Of a stretch of DNA of 64,000 nt, positions 26,848-36,341 are shown piece by piece (position 1 is the first letter of the stretch; the number at the start of each line of letters is the position of its first letter). The notes below the pieces were generated by a model that did no database searches, was not told the DNA's origin, and saw only the letters and a program-made list of their open reading frames with translations. The DNA comes from Lacihabitans soyangensis (lineage in GTDB: Bacteria; Bacteroidota; Bacteroidia; Cytophagales; Spirosomataceae): assembly GCF_024343775.1 (NCBI RefSeq), contig NZ_RJUF01000002.1:140929-204928 (forward strand), in the 5' to 3' direction. The position numbers were made by a program, and so were the translations under genes.

Positions 26848-29800
26848 ATGCAATTCTCCCATTTACACAATCACACCCAATATTCGTTGTTGGATGGAGC
26901 TTCTAACGTAAAGAAACTCTTTGCCAAGGCTCAAGCAGACAATATGCCGGCTATGGCCATTACTGACCATGGAAATATGTTCGGTGTGTTTGATTTTGTG
27001 GCTGCCGCTGACAAGTTTAATGTGAAACCAATAGTGGGTTGTGAGTTGTATGTAGTGGAGGATCATACCCGTAAGCAGTTTACGAAAGAACAAAAAGATA
27101 TTCGATACCACCAGCTTTTGTTGGCCAAAAACCCCGTTGGATACAAAAACCTGACGAAGTTGTGTTCGCTTGGATATATGGAAGGGCTTTATAGCAAGTA
27201 CCCGAGGGTAACAAAAGCGATGATTGAAAAATACAAGGAAGGGTTGATAGCGACCACTTGTTGTATTGGAGCATCGGTACCAAAGACGATATTGAAGAAA
27301 GGCGAGGATGAGGGTGAAAAGGAGTTTCAATGGTGGTTGGAGAGATTTGGAGAGGATTATTATGTGGAAATACAACGCCACGAAATACCTGAGCAGAATA
27401 TAGTGAACGAGATCTTGCTCAAATGGGCAAAGAAATACGATGTGAAGGTAATTGCCTCAAACGACAGTCATTATGTGGATCAGTCGGATTGGGTGGCCCA
27501 CGATATTTTGTTGTGCGTAAATACCAACGAAAAACTAGCGACGCCGTCGGCCAAAGATTTTGCTGACGACGAAACGATGAGCTCAAAAGATACCCGCTTT
27601 GCGTTTTTCAACGACCAATTCTATTTCAAGTCGACTGAAGAAATGAGCCATTTGTTTAGGGACATTCCGGCGGCCATCGACAACACCAATGAGATTGTTG
27701 GGAAAATAGAAAAGCTAAATCTTAAGCAGGACATTTTGCTGCCTAACTTCCCGATTCCGGAGGAATTTAAGATACACGCCGACGACAAGCTGAATCAGTG
27801 GGAATACCTGCGTCATATAACCTATGAAGGTGCCAGAAAACGTTACGGAGAAATAATTACAACCACACAAGAACGACTTGATTTTGAATTGTTTACCATC
27901 AAAACCATGGGTTTTGCGGGGTATTTCTTGATTGTAATGGACTTTATAAAAGCTGGACGAGATTTGGGCGTGATGATTGGCCCTGGTCGTGGTTCGGCTG
28001 CAGGTTCTGTGGTGGCTTACTGCATTGGTATCACCAATATTGACCCCATCAAGTACAATTTACTTTTTGAGCGTTTCCTGAATCCTGACAGGAAGTCAAT
28101 GCCCGATATTGATACGGATTTTGACGATGAAGGCCGTCAGAAGGTGATTGATTATGTGGTTGATAAATATGGAAAAAATCAGGTAGCCCAGATTATTACC
28201 TACGGTACTATGGCTACCAAGTCGTCGATAAAAGACGTAGCTAGGGTAATGGATTTGCCACTTGCAGATGCCAACTACATTGCAAAGTTGATTCCGGACA
28301 AACCATCTTATGGCATGGATTTTAAAAAATTGATTCACATGCCTATGGTTGGGCCAAAATCATTGAACGAGCTCGGCCTTGGGCCTGACGAACAGGAGAA
28401 TGTCAGGAAAGTAAGAGAAATGTACAATGGCAACGACTTGACATCTAAGGTGTTAAAACAAGCCGAAAAACTAGAAGGAACTGTAAGAAATACGGGTATA
28501 CATGCGGCGGGCATCATCATTGCACCGTGGGATTTATCTGACATTGTACCTGTTTGTACTTCAAAAGATTCGGATTTGTTGATAACGCAGTATGAAGGAA
28601 AGGTTATTGAGGATGCGGGAGTAATCAAGATGGACTTTTTGGGATTAAGAAACCTCTCTATCATAAAAGAGGCTTTGAGGATGATTAAAGAAAACTATGG
28701 ACATGATATAGAAATAGATGAGATTCCACTAGACGATACCAAAACTTTTGAGCTTTTCCAACGTGGTGAAACAACGGCGATTTTTCAGTTTGAATCCGAC
28801 GGTATGAAAAAATACATGAAGGAACTCAAACCCGATAGATTTGACGATTTAATAGCAATGAACGCCCTTTATCGCCCAGGTCCGATAGCCTACATACCCA
28901 ACTTTATTGCCAGAAAACATGGCACGGAGGAAATAAAGTATGACTTGCCAGAAGTGGAGGAATATTTGGGAGAAACCTATGGAATAACCGTTTACCAAGA
29001 GCAGGTGATGCTACTTTCGCAGAAATTGGGCAATTTCACTAAAGGTGATGCAGACGTTTTGCGTAAAGCCATGGGTAAAAAGCAAATAGAGGTCTTGAAT
29101 AAAATGAAGGTGAAGTTTATGGAAGGTGGTGCTTCCAACGGCCATGACACCAAGATTTTGGAGAAAATCTGGACCGACTGGGAGGCTTTTGCACAATACG
29201 CCTTTAATAAGTCGCACTCCACCTGTTATGCTTTTGTGGCTTATCAAACAGCTTATCTGAAAGCACATTACACCTCAGAATACATGGCCGGGGTATTGAC
29301 CTCACAACTCGGTAACATCGACAAGATTACGTTCTTCATGGAAGAATGTAAACTCCTGGGGCTTAGTGTATTGGGACCAGACATTAATGAATCAAACAAG
29401 CGTTTTAGTGTAAACAAGAAGAAAGAAATACGATTTGGACTTGGAGGAATAAAAGGAACAGGCGATGCCGCAGTAGATGCCATAATTGAGGAAAGAGAAA
29501 AAAATGGCCCTTTTGCAGATATTTTTGACTTTATAACTCGGGTAAACCTTCGAACGGTAAACAAAAAAACACTTGAATCACTAACTTACGCTGGTGCTTT
29601 TGATTGTTTTGACGACATTCACAGAGCGGTGTATTTCCATGAAAGCGAAGGCAGCACTTTTATAGAAAAACTAATACGATATGCCAATAAAGTAGCTGAA
29701 GATAAGGCTTCGGCTCAGAATTCGCTATTTGGTGGTTTTGAAACCAATGGTGGTTTTGACATTCAGAAACCTAAGTCGGAAAACATAGAACAATGGGGTG

Positions 29801-30438
29801 ATATAGAAAAACTCAAATACGAAAAAGATGTGGTTGGCTTTTATATTTCAGGCCATCCCCTTGATCAATTTTCTATAGAAATGTCATTGTGTAAACCTTT
29901 GGATCAGCTGTTTGAACCTGACAACGTGAACCGGGAATTTGTCATTGGCGGGGTAATTTCTTCAGTACAACAGAAACAGTCGAAAAACGGAAATCCGTTT
30001 GGAATTTTTAAGATTGAGGATTATACCTCTTCACTCGAAATTATGCTTTTTGGGAAAGATTATGTAGAGTTTTCAAATTATCTTGGTCTTGGTTTTTTTG
30101 TGAGCATAAGAGGAAAAATCCAAACCAAATGGAACCGTGAGGGCGAACTAGAATTTAAACCGCTTCAAATCGACTTGCTCAACGACATGAAGGCGAAGCG
30201 ATTCAAAGAAGTAAATGTTAAATTAAATTTGGCCGAGATCAACGACATTACCATCAATGGCTTACTCGATATAATCACTTCAAATCCTGGCAAATTCAAC
30301 TTTAAAATGAACGTGTATGACATGGAGGAAAGATATGACGTGGCCATGTTTTCAAGAACGATGAAGATAGACCTCAACAAAGACGTTCAAAGAAGTCTTT
30401 TGGAGATAGTGGGAGAAGAAAACGTGAGTTTTGGTTAA
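26848..30438 (+). CDS. dnaE: DNA polymerase III alpha subunit
   Basis: The replicative polymerase, 1196 residues. The N-terminal PHP domain starts SHLHNHTQYSLLDGA. The catalytic core has GPGRGSAAGS near residue 378 and the metal-binding Asp motif PDIDTDFDD near 418. A helix-hairpin-helix region follows, with an OB-fold near the C-terminus (EFVIGGVISSVQQKQSKNG). It copies the chromosome as part of the holoenzyme. The length is normal for DnaE1. The stop shares a TTAA with that of the convergent acyltransferase gene. Confidence 0.98.
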   Translation: MQFSHLHNHTQYSLLDGASNVKKLFAKAQADNMPAMAITDHGNMFGVFDFVAAADKFNVKPIVGCELYVVEDHTRKQFTKEQKDIRYHQLLLAKNPVGYKNLTKLCSLGYMEGLYSKYPRVTKAMIEKYKEGLIATTCCIGASVPKTILKKGEDEGEKEFQWWLERFGEDYYVEIQRHEIPEQNIVNEILLKWAKKYDVKVIASNDSHYVDQSDWVAHDILLCVNTNEKLATPSAKDFADDETMSSKDTRFAFFNDQFYFKSTEEMSHLFRDIPAAIDNTNEIVGKIEKLNLKQDILLPNFPIPEEFKIHADDKLNQWEYLRHITYEGARKRYGEIITTTQERLDFELFTIKTMGFAGYFLIVMDFIKAGRDLGVMIGPGRGSAAGSVVAYCIGITNIDPIKYNLLFERFLNPDRKSMPDIDTDFDDEGRQKVIDYVVDKYGKNQVAQIITYGTMATKSSIKDVARVMDLPLADANYIAKLIPDKPSYGMDFKKLIHMPMVGPKSLNELGLGPDEQENVRKVREMYNGNDLTSKVLKQAEKLEGTVRNTGIHAAGIIIAPWDLSDIVPVCTSKDSDLLITQYEGKVIEDAGVIKMDFLGLRNLSIIKEALRMIKENYGHDIEIDEIPLDDTKTFELFQRGETTAIFQFESDGMKKYMKELKPDRFDDLIAMNALYRPGPIAYIPNFIARKHGTEEIKYDLPEVEEYLGETYGITVYQEQVMLLSQKLGNFTKGDADVLRKAMGKKQIEVLNKMKVKFMEGGASNGHDTKILEKIWTDWEAFAQYAFNKSHSTCYAFVAYQTAYLKAHYTSEYMAGVLTSQLGNIDKITFFMEECKLLGLSVLGPDINESNKRFSVNKKKEIRFGLGGIKGTGDAAVDAIIEEREKNGPFADIFDFITRVNLRTVNKKTLESLTYAGAFDCFDDIHRAVYFHESEGSTFIEKLIRYANKVAEDKASAQNSLFGGFETNGGFDIQKPKSENIEQWGDIEKLKYEKDVVGFYISGHPLDQFSIEMSLCKPLDQLFEPDNVNREFVIGGVISSVQQKQSKNGNPFGIFKIEDYTSSLEIMLFGKDYVEFSNYLGLGFFVSIRGKIQTKWNREGELEFKPLQIDLLNDMKAKRFKEVNVKLNLAEINDITINGLLDIITSNPGKFNFKMNVYDMEERYDVAMFSRTMKIDLNKDVQRSLLEIVGEENVSFG

Positions 30439-31343
30439 GATTTTCTGGAAAAATTAAAACCATATTCTACACCTGCTGGCATTTTGTGTTTCCAGCGTTT
30501 ATGCGTCCAGAGCCAATATTTCGGGGCTGCTATTATGTCTTTTTCAAGTAGTTCGGCGTGTTTTGTCATTATAAAACCTTCCGACTCCGACTTGGATTTG
30601 TCAGAAATCAACTCAAAAGTCATAGTGTAATGTCCTTTTTGCGGAACTGTGACATGAGCAAATACAACGGGATAGTCAAATTGCTGGGCAATTTTCTCGG
30701 TTCCTGTAAAGAAAGTTGTATCCTGATTTAAGAATTTGGTCCAGAAAGATTTGGTGGGTGGAGCAGATTGGTCATTGGCCAGTGTAACCGCAAAGGCTTT
30801 ACGGTAGTCCTTTTTTATGCTTGAGAATGTGTCAAATGTAGGAAAGAAAACCGTCCCGAATGCCGTTCTCGATTTATAAAAAAGATTATTGAAATAGTCA
30901 TTACTCATTTTGTGATACGGAACCAAAACCTTGTGCTTCAGGTAGAAAGGCATGGCCTTGGCAATGAGTTCATAGTTACCGATGTGGCCAAGTGTTATAA
31001 CCACGTTCTTATTTGCTTCAAAAAACGGAATTAGTATTTCGGTATTCTCCAATTTTATTTTTTCTAATAAAGATTCCTCCGAAATAGTGAAACTCTTGAT
31101 GGTTTCTACAAACATATCGGCCAGGTATTTATAAAAATCTGAGGCAATAGATTCTCTTTCTTCTTTACTTTTCTCTGGAAATGAGTTCTTAAGATTCTGT
31201 TCTACCACTTTTTTTCTGTAACCCACTAATTTATAGAGTACTGGATAGATAAAACCTCTAGAAATTATATAGAGAAACTTTATTGGCAGGATAGAGAAAA
31301 AATACAAAAACGGTAATAATATGTAAAAAGCAATGGCTTGCAT
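30435..31343 (-). CDS. LpxL/HtrB-family lipid A (Kdo-independent or dependent) acyltransferase
   Basis: The 302-residue inner-membrane protein has one N-terminal hydrophobic segment (about 3-22) and the HxxxxE/D acyltransferase motif as HIGNYE (TLGHIGNYEL, near residue 118), followed by a typical LPYH-type string (VPYHKMSN). This family adds a secondary acyl chain to lipid A precursors at the inner face of the inner membrane. The donor and acceptor are inferred from the family only. The MobA-like gene lies immediately upstream with 3 bp between them, so they may be co-transcribed. Confidence 0.9.
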   Translation of the reverse strand: MQAIAFYILLPFLYFFSILPIKFLYIISRGFIYPVLYKLVGYRKKVVEQNLKNSFPEKSKEERESIASDFYKYLADMFVETIKSFTISEESLLEKIKLENTEILIPFFEANKNVVITLGHIGNYELIAKAMPFYLKHKVLVPYHKMSNDYFNNLFYKSRTAFGTVFFPTFDTFSSIKKDYRKAFAVTLANDQSAPPTKSFWTKFLNQDTTFFTGTEKIAQQFDYPVVFAHVTVPQKGHYTMTFELISDKSKSESEGFIMTKHAELLEKDIIAAPKYWLWTHKRWKHKMPAGVEYGFNFSRKS

Positions 31344-31346
31344 GAA

Positions 31347-31943
31347 TCAGTTTTTTGATTGTAAAAAGTTATAATAATCCTCTTTGGTGTCTAAATCCAC
31401 CGCACCTAAATCAAAATCTACCGTCACGATTTCATCAGGATATTTATTAAAAAATTGCTTTGCACCTTGTTCGGGTTTCATGTCCAGAATATCCTCAAAA
31501 CGTTCTTTTTTGTACAAAACTGGCACCCCCAAGGTTCCGCTATATTTTGAGGCTATTATCGTTTTATCAGGAAATTCACGTGCGGTTTCGATAAGTTTAT
31601 TAATCATTGCGGCATTTACAAAAGGCATGTCTGAGGTCATAAATATCAAACCATCAAATCCTTTTGTGATCAAATAAGCACCCACCAGGCCCATTTTGAT
31701 GGAGCTACCCATGCCTTTCTGCCAATCTGGATTGTCTATAATGCCTATTGGGATATTTTCTAAGAGTGGGACAATCTTGGTTTTATTGGCTCCAACCACC
31801 ACTGTTACCGGATGAGCCTCAGTATCAAGCACTTCGTCCACTAAATATTTGAGCATTGGAACACCAAAAATCGGGAGGATTTGCTTGGGTACACCCATAC
31901 GTTTTGATTCTCCAGCTGCTAAAATTACCACTCCAATGTTCAT
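31347..31943 (-). CDS. MobA-like nucleotidyltransferase
   Basis: The 198-residue protein has the NTP-transferase start motif ILAAGESKRMGVPKQ (LAAGxSxRMGxxK) and the metal-site Asp in MTSDMPFVN. It belongs to the MobA-like group (NTP_transf_3) that includes molybdenum-cofactor cytidylyl- and guanylyltransferases such as MocA. No molybdenum enzyme or moa/moe gene other than a ThiF-like protein (tcdA at 33127) lies nearby, so the substrate is uncertain; other bacterial relatives act on sugar or cofactor precursors. Confidence 0.82.
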   Translation of the reverse strand: MNIGVVILAAGESKRMGVPKQILPIFGVPMLKYLVDEVLDTEAHPVTVVVGANKTKIVPLLENIPIGIIDNPDWQKGMGSSIKMGLVGAYLITKGFDGLIFMTSDMPFVNAAMINKLIETAREFPDKTIIASKYSGTLGVPVLYKKERFEDILDMKPEQGAKQFFNKYPDEIVTVDFDLGAVDLDTKEDYYNFLQSKN

Positions 31944-32042
31944 TAATCCGATTTTTTGTGCAAATTTGCAATAATTTTACGTGCAAATGAAAGTTTTGGC
32001 ATGATGTTTTCGTTTCCAAAGCTGAATATAAATTTTATCCCA

Positions 32043-33053
32043 ATGAAAATAAGAAATGCTTTCTTAATCCTTAAGACTGTTCTACTGAGTATTGTGTTGA
32101 TAAGCTGCGGTGGCGGTGATGTAAACCCCAAAGGCTCAACTTTTGACATTTATATCGACTTCTGGAATACCTCAGGCAAAAGCCCTGAAATCAGATTTGA
32201 TGAGCTTAAAACCTCACGAGAAATCAAAATTGACTTCACTAAAACCTTTGGCGGTCAAGTAGATGGACCAGCAGGAACCAAAGTAATTATTGATAATTTC
32301 AGAATAATTGATGAATTCTCCAATAATTACAACATAGAGGCCATAAACGCTTACGAGTTTAAGAAAGAAACCAACGATTGGAAAAAAGACGTGGAATTCA
32401 CGATGTCTTTCAGCCAATCAGAAGATATAAGCGTGGTGTTAGTTTTAGACCGAAGCGAGTCTTTAGGAACTGATTTTGAGACCGTTAAAACTTATGCCAT
32501 AGATTTTATTGAGAAAATATTTACTGAAAGAAAAGTGGTAAAGATGGGTATTGTAGATTTCTCAGATACCGTCAATGAGTTTCCATTATCTACTGACAAA
32601 GAAGCACTGAAAAACTATGTAAAAGGCCTAAAACAAGGCAAGTTTACTGCTCTTTACAACGCCATGGATGCGGGTATAGACATGCTTCAGGCTTCAAAAT
32701 CTCAGTCTAGGGTGCTATTTACCTTTACAGATGGTTCTGACAACATGGCACCTCCAGCGGTTAATGCAGACTATCTTTTGGGTAAAATAAAGTCAGATAA
32801 AAATTCTTACAAAATAACTAGTTTTTGCATCGGTTTGAATGGAAAAGGTGGGGTTGACAAGGCAGTATTGACGAAGTTAGCAAGTGGCGGTTCGGCCAAT
32901 TTCCCGGAAACAGTGAAAGAATTAAAAGATGTATTTACTAAATTCGGGAGGGTTATTTCGAATGTTTATAATTTAGAATACATTAGAAATCAGCAAATTA
33001 TAAACAGGTCAGATCCAAGAAAATTAAAATTCGAGATTATCACCTCGAAATAA
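32043..33053 (+). CDS. VWA-domain lipoprotein
   Basis: The start is the ATG at 32043 (MKIRNAFLILKTVLL), because it gives a clean lipoprotein leader ending LISC-GGG; an ATG 87 bp upstream would bury it. After an N-terminal beta domain comes a von Willebrand factor A domain with a complete metal-ion-dependent adhesion site: DRSES, the Thr in GKFTALYNA, and the Asp in TFTDGSD. It is probably held in the outer membrane or on the surface and binds a protein through Mg2+. The partner is unknown. It ends before a strong terminator. Confidence 0.88.
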   Translation: MKIRNAFLILKTVLLSIVLISCGGGDVNPKGSTFDIYIDFWNTSGKSPEIRFDELKTSREIKIDFTKTFGGQVDGPAGTKVIIDNFRIIDEFSNNYNIEAINAYEFKKETNDWKKDVEFTMSFSQSEDISVVLVLDRSESLGTDFETVKTYAIDFIEKIFTERKVVKMGIVDFSDTVNEFPLSTDKEALKNYVKGLKQGKFTALYNAMDAGIDMLQASKSQSRVLFTFTDGSDNMAPPAVNADYLLGKIKSDKNSYKITSFCIGLNGKGGVDKAVLTKLASGGSANFPETVKELKDVFTKFGRVISNVYNLEYIRNQQIINRSDPRKLKFEIITSK

Positions 33054-33072
33054 AAAATAGAAATTAGTTCAT

Positions 33073-33103
33073 AAAAAAAGCCTTGAATATCAAGGCTTTT
33101 TTT
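33073..33103. terminator. Bidirectional terminator between VWA gene and tcdA
   Basis: AAAAAAAGCCTTGA and TCAAGGCTTTTTTT form a 14-bp stem with a 3-base loop (ATA). It serves both convergent genes. Confidence 0.9.
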
Positions 33104-33126
33104 GTGCAGTAATATTTTCCAAAATA

Positions 33127-33909
33127 TCATTTCTTCTTTTTGATACTGCTCGATTTCATCATTTTAGGCCTTTTTTGAGTTTCGATTTCTATACCCAACA
33201 AGTCTCTAATTACTACCGACGCCGCCACGCCACCAAAAGCCGCTGGCAAGTAAGAAATGGTACCATATGCAGACTGCTTGAAGTTTGAACCATCTGTCAT
33301 AACCAAGGAGTCTTTGTCCATTTCTTCCAAAGAATAAACAGCTCTCACACCTTTTGAAACTTCCATTTTCTTCAGTCTTTTTCTGACATAAAATGCAAGT
33401 TTACAGGTATGTGTTTCATATAAATCTGCCACTCTAATCTGCGTCGGGTCGGTTTTACCGCCTGCACCCATTGAACTTACTACTTTTTTACCGCTTTTAT
33501 AAGCAGAAGCAATAAGTGTTAATTTCGGGGTAATGCTGTCAATGCAGTCCATCACGTAGTCATATTGGTTTTTCATGAGTTCTTCACATCGTTCAGGACT
33601 CAAAAACTCATTAATGACCTTTAGCCTCAAGTCTGGATTGATAGCCAAAAGTCTGTCTTTCATCCAGCCTGCTTTACTGACTCCATGGGTTGTGAAAAGA
33701 GCTGGAAGTTGACGATTTCTGTTTGTTGGGTCTACAACGTCACCGTCTACAATGGTCATCTCCCCCACTCCTGCTCGACATATAAATTCCGCAGCAAACG
33801 AACCTACGCCACCTAAACCAACCACCAGGACATGCGAATTCTGAAGTTTTTGTATATTTTCTTTTCCAACCAATAGCTCACTTCTCGAGAGCCAACCTAA
33901 ATCACTCAT
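33127..33909 (-). CDS. tcdA: tRNA threonylcarbamoyladenosine dehydratase (ThiF/MoeB family)
   Basis: The 260-residue protein has the E1-like nucleotide-binding motif VVGLGGVGSFAAE near 30-42, the RNRQLPAL string and DCIDSITPK, and lacks the C-terminal rhodanese of MoeB/ThiF relatives. This fits TcdA (YgdL), which dehydrates t6A37 in tRNA to the cyclic ct6A form using ATP. Its ATG overlaps the tatD stop by 4 bp, so they are translated together. A Lys-rich C-terminus (MKSSSIKKKK) could bind RNA. Confidence 0.92.
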   Translation of the reverse strand: MSDLGWLSRSELLVGKENIQKLQNSHVLVVGLGGVGSFAAEFICRAGVGEMTIVDGDVVDPTNRNRQLPALFTTHGVSKAGWMKDRLLAINPDLRLKVINEFLSPERCEELMKNQYDYVMDCIDSITPKLTLIASAYKSGKKVVSSMGAGGKTDPTQIRVADLYETHTCKLAFYVRKRLKKMEVSKGVRAVYSLEEMDKDSLVMTDGSNFKQSAYGTISYLPAAFGGVAASVVIRDLLGIEIETQKRPKMMKSSSIKKKK

Positions 33910-34577
33910 AAATACAATTCTAAATAATTTTGATAAATTCTATCTTTTAGTACTTCTATATCTATTTTTAAAATATCAGCTGCGGTTTTGTACACTTGAC
34001 TCACAATTAATACTTTATCGTCATCAGTCTCAAAAAAGACTTGCTCTAAAGGAATACTCTTGAGTGCTTCTTTTACCAAATCAGATTCCAACAAATCCCT
34101 TCCAAATGAAAGAAAAAAACCTTTTTGCGTTAATTCTTTTGCTAAATCAACTTTGCGATTGAAACCATGGATAATCATAGGCACCTTTGGCCTAACCACT
34201 TTCTTAATGGCAATGAGTTCATTAAAACTCTTTACACAATGGACTATTGCTGGCTTTTTTACCGCCTCCGCAACTCGTATTTGCTTCAAAAACACTTCTT
34301 CTTGAAGTTTCAAATCTGGCCCTTTAAGTTTGTCCAAGCCAATTTCTCCAATTGCCTTTACTCTCGAATCTGCAGCCAAAAATTCTAAAATCTCAATTTG
34401 CTCAAAAAACAATTCCTCAGATACACTCCAGGGATGAATTCCTACCGAAACTGATTCATTTTCTCCAAAAAAATGCTTTAAATCTTCCCCCAATGTATTC
34501 ACCGTGATGTCCAAATTAAAAACTTTTTTTATATTGGCATCGGAAGACAACGAATGGGTATGAATATCTAGAAACAT
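33906..34577 (-). CDS. TatD-family metal-dependent hydrolase
   Basis: The 223-residue TIM-barrel hydrolase begins MFLDIHTHS with the metal-binding HxH. EIGLDK, IVHCVKSF and MIIHGF supply further ligand positions, and FETDDD has the late Asp. It is shorter than typical TatD (about 255 residues). Members act as 3'-5' exonuclease/deoxyribonuclease or, in related groups, on other phosphoesters. It is first of a two-gene unit with tcdA (4-bp overlap). Confidence 0.85.
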   Translation of the reverse strand: MFLDIHTHSLSSDANIKKVFNLDITVNTLGEDLKHFFGENESVSVGIHPWSVSEELFFEQIEILEFLAADSRVKAIGEIGLDKLKGPDLKLQEEVFLKQIRVAEAVKKPAIVHCVKSFNELIAIKKVVRPKVPMIIHGFNRKVDLAKELTQKGFFLSFGRDLLESDLVKEALKSIPLEQVFFETDDDKVLIVSQVYKTAADILKIDIEVLKDRIYQNYLELYL

Positions 34578-34604
34578 ATAATTTTTTTCACAAAAATAAC
34601 AATA

Positions 34605-35060
34605 ATGGGTAATCTTCGGATAGAATGTAAGGCTTTTACTGAATTAAGTGTGGATGAACTCTACGAAATATTGGCTTTACGGTCAGAAGTTTTTGTCGTT
34701 GAACAAAATTGTATTTTCTTAGACCTTGATCACAAAGACCAAAAGGCGATACACTTTATGGGATACGACCAAAACAATCAGCTGATGGCTTACACCCGAC
34801 TATTCGACTATGCTGCTTATTATGAAGGTTTTTTGAGCATTGGCAGAGTTGTAGCATCCCCAAGAGGTCGAGGTGAAGGCTATGGAAGACAAATATTTGG
34901 TAAATCTGTGGTGAAAGTCCAAGAACTATTTGGACAAAAACCTATAAAAATAGGTGCTCAAGCCTATTTAGAGAGCTTTTACGCCTCGTTTGGCTTCGAA
35001 AGCATCAATGAAGACTATATAGAAGATGGAATTCCTCATAAGATTATGGTGAGGGCGTAG
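34605..35060 (+). CDS. elaA: GNAT-family acetyltransferase, ElaA type
   Basis: The 151-residue cytoplasmic protein follows the ElaA pattern: ELYEILALRSEVFVVEQNC at 18-36, DLDHKDQKAIHFMGYD with paired Asp and His, then SIGRVVASPRGRGEGYGRQI, where RGRGEGYG is the acetyl-CoA pyrophosphate loop. The acceptor of the acetyl group is not known for this family. It is divergent from tatD and has a separate promoter from the next gene. Confidence 0.9.
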   Translation: MGNLRIECKAFTELSVDELYEILALRSEVFVVEQNCIFLDLDHKDQKAIHFMGYDQNNQLMAYTRLFDYAAYYEGFLSIGRVVASPRGRGEGYGRQIFGKSVVKVQELFGQKPIKIGAQAYLESFYASFGFESINEDYIEDGIPHKIMVRA

Positions 35061-35063
35061 GTA

Positions 35064-35095
35064 TTTGGAGTTATTCACTAAATTTTATATTTTTG
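35064..35095 (+). promoter_or_regulatory. Promoter for the Uma2 gene
   Basis: TTTG at 35064-35067 and TATTTTTG at 35088-35095 are separated by 20 bp, an excellent -33/-7 pair. Transcription would start near 35102, about 10 nt before the ATG at 35112. Confidence 0.65.
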
Positions 35096-35111
35096 GTAAA
35101 AAAAGAGTACT

Positions 35112-35690
35112 ATGGTATTGCCTTTAAATATCCCAAAAGAAGGAAAGTTCACAAATGATGAATTGATAGCTCTATGTTTGGCAAATCCAGAATTGAATAT
35201 TGAAAGAGACGAAAAAGGTCAAATTTTAATAAATATGTCACCAACTTATGCACTTACCAGCTCGTTCAACAGTGGTTTAAATTTTGAGATTTATAACTGG
35301 AACAAAAAACATAAAGTTGGAATTGTTTTCGATTCAAATTCAGCTTTTTTTCTACCTGACGATTCAATGCGTGGCCCAGATGTGGCTTGGATTTCAAGGG
35401 AAAGATGGGATTCTTTGAGTGATTCCGAGAAAAAATCGATACCGAAAATAGTACCTGATTTCGTTATTGAACTTCAATCTGAAACTGATAACATTAAGGA
35501 ATTGAAGCTAAAAATGACCAAATGGGTTAAAAATGGCGTAAAATTAGCTTGGTTGGTAAGTCCACAGTCTAGTGAAACTTTGGTCTATTTTAATGGCAAG
35601 ACAGAAACAATACCTTTCGGCAAAACGCTAGACGGGAAAAACATATTGGTGGGTTTAGAATTGGTTATGGCTGATGTTATTGAAGGATAG
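35112..35690 (+). CDS. Uma2-family (DUF820) PD-(D/E)XK-fold protein
   Basis: The 192-residue protein matches the Uma2/DUF820 restriction-endonuclease-like fold: GPDVAWISRERW, then PDFVIELQSETDNIKELKLK with the acidic active-site residues, followed by KMTKWVKNGVKLAWLVSP. Proteins of this family are abundant in cyanobacteria and are also found in Bacteroidota. A nuclease role is predicted from the fold and is not shown. It is next to a DUF433/DUF5615 pair. Confidence 0.9.
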   Translation: MVLPLNIPKEGKFTNDELIALCLANPELNIERDEKGQILINMSPTYALTSSFNSGLNFEIYNWNKKHKVGIVFDSNSAFFLPDDSMRGPDVAWISRERWDSLSDSEKKSIPKIVPDFVIELQSETDNIKELKLKMTKWVKNGVKLAWLVSPQSSETLVYFNGKTETIPFGKTLDGKNILVGLELVMADVIEG

Positions 35691-35733
35691 GTCTATGAAA
35701 GATTCTATTTGAAATATTTAAAATATAAAACTT

Positions 35734-35964
35734 ATGAACAGGAAATCCCATATTGAATCAAACCCAAATATATTGTTTGGAAAACCTGTCATTTTCAAAA
35801 CCAGAATTTCAGTAGACTTAATTCTTGAAAAATTAGCCTCTGGGGATACCATAGAAGATATTTTGGAAGCCTATCCAAATATAAGCAAAAATGACATTTT
35901 TGCCTGTTTGCAATTTGCTTCGGAGTCCATAAAAAATGAAGTTGTATTTTCATTGGCATCTTAA
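35734..35964 (+). CDS. DUF433 antitoxin
   Basis: The 76-residue protein has the DUF433 core: GKPVIFKTRISVDLILEKLA at about 17-36, then SGDTIEDILEAYPNISKNDI and the Ala-rich final helix. DUF433 proteins are winged-helix-type DNA-binding antitoxins, commonly paired with a DUF5615 PIN-like partner, as here, one base downstream. It probably represses its own operon and neutralises the toxin; this is inferred from the family and the pairing. Confidence 0.88.
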   Translation: MNRKSHIESNPNILFGKPVIFKTRISVDLILEKLASGDTIEDILEAYPNISKNDIFACLQFASESIKNEVVFSLAS

Positions 35965-35965
35965 A

Positions 35966-36325
35966 ATGAAAATTATAGCCGATGAAAGTGTTGATTTTGG
36001 AATTATAAAAAAACTTAGGGAAAATAACTTTGAAGTTATTTCAATCTCGGAGTCCAACTCTGGAATTAGCGATATTGAGGTTTTGGGAATTTCAAGTAAA
36101 CATAAATGCCTGTTAAATACTGAAGATAAAGACTTTGGAGAACTCACTTACAGACTAAAATTAGAGCATTTTGGAATTCTTGTGATTAGATTGAATGAAA
36201 CTATTAGAGACGAGCGAATAAATCAATCAGTTCAAACTATTATTCAATATTTTGAAGAACTGAATATGAATTTCTCTGTTTTGAACACTACGAGATTGAG
36301 GATAAAAAGAAAAATCACCCAATAA
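35966..36325 (+). CDS. DUF5615 PIN-like toxin
   Basis: The start is the internal ATG (MKIIADESVDFGIIKKL) one base past the DUF433 stop, because this is the usual family N-terminus with the catalytic Asp6 in ADES. TEDKDFGEL in the middle supplies more acidic residues. The product is 119 residues, a normal length. DUF5615 is a PIN-domain relative (Mut7-C-like), predicted to be an RNase toxin. With the upstream DUF433 gene it forms a type II toxin-antitoxin pair. Confidence 0.87.
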   Translation: MKIIADESVDFGIIKKLRENNFEVISISESNSGISDIEVLGISSKHKCLLNTEDKDFGELTYRLKLEHFGILVIRLNETIRDERINQSVQTIIQYFEELNMNFSVLNTTRLRIKRKITQ

Positions 36326-36341
36326 TTTAGTACTTTGAAAC

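Noticed and set aside
26863..27381. 172-codon open frame antisense to dnaE
   Set aside because: It lies fully within the conserved PHP and early polymerase region of dnaE on the other strand; its peptide has no domain-like pattern and follows from codon bias of the real gene.
31959..31970. TGCAAATTTGCA palindrome between the MobA-like and VWA genes
   Set aside because: It is short and AT-rich and probably arises from promoter-like TTTGCA strings on both strands; not strong enough to call an operator.
32043..32149. Upstream ATG at 31956 for the VWA lipoprotein
   Set aside because: The ATG at 32043 gives a proper lipoprotein leader, while the longer form would place 29 non-conserved residues before it.
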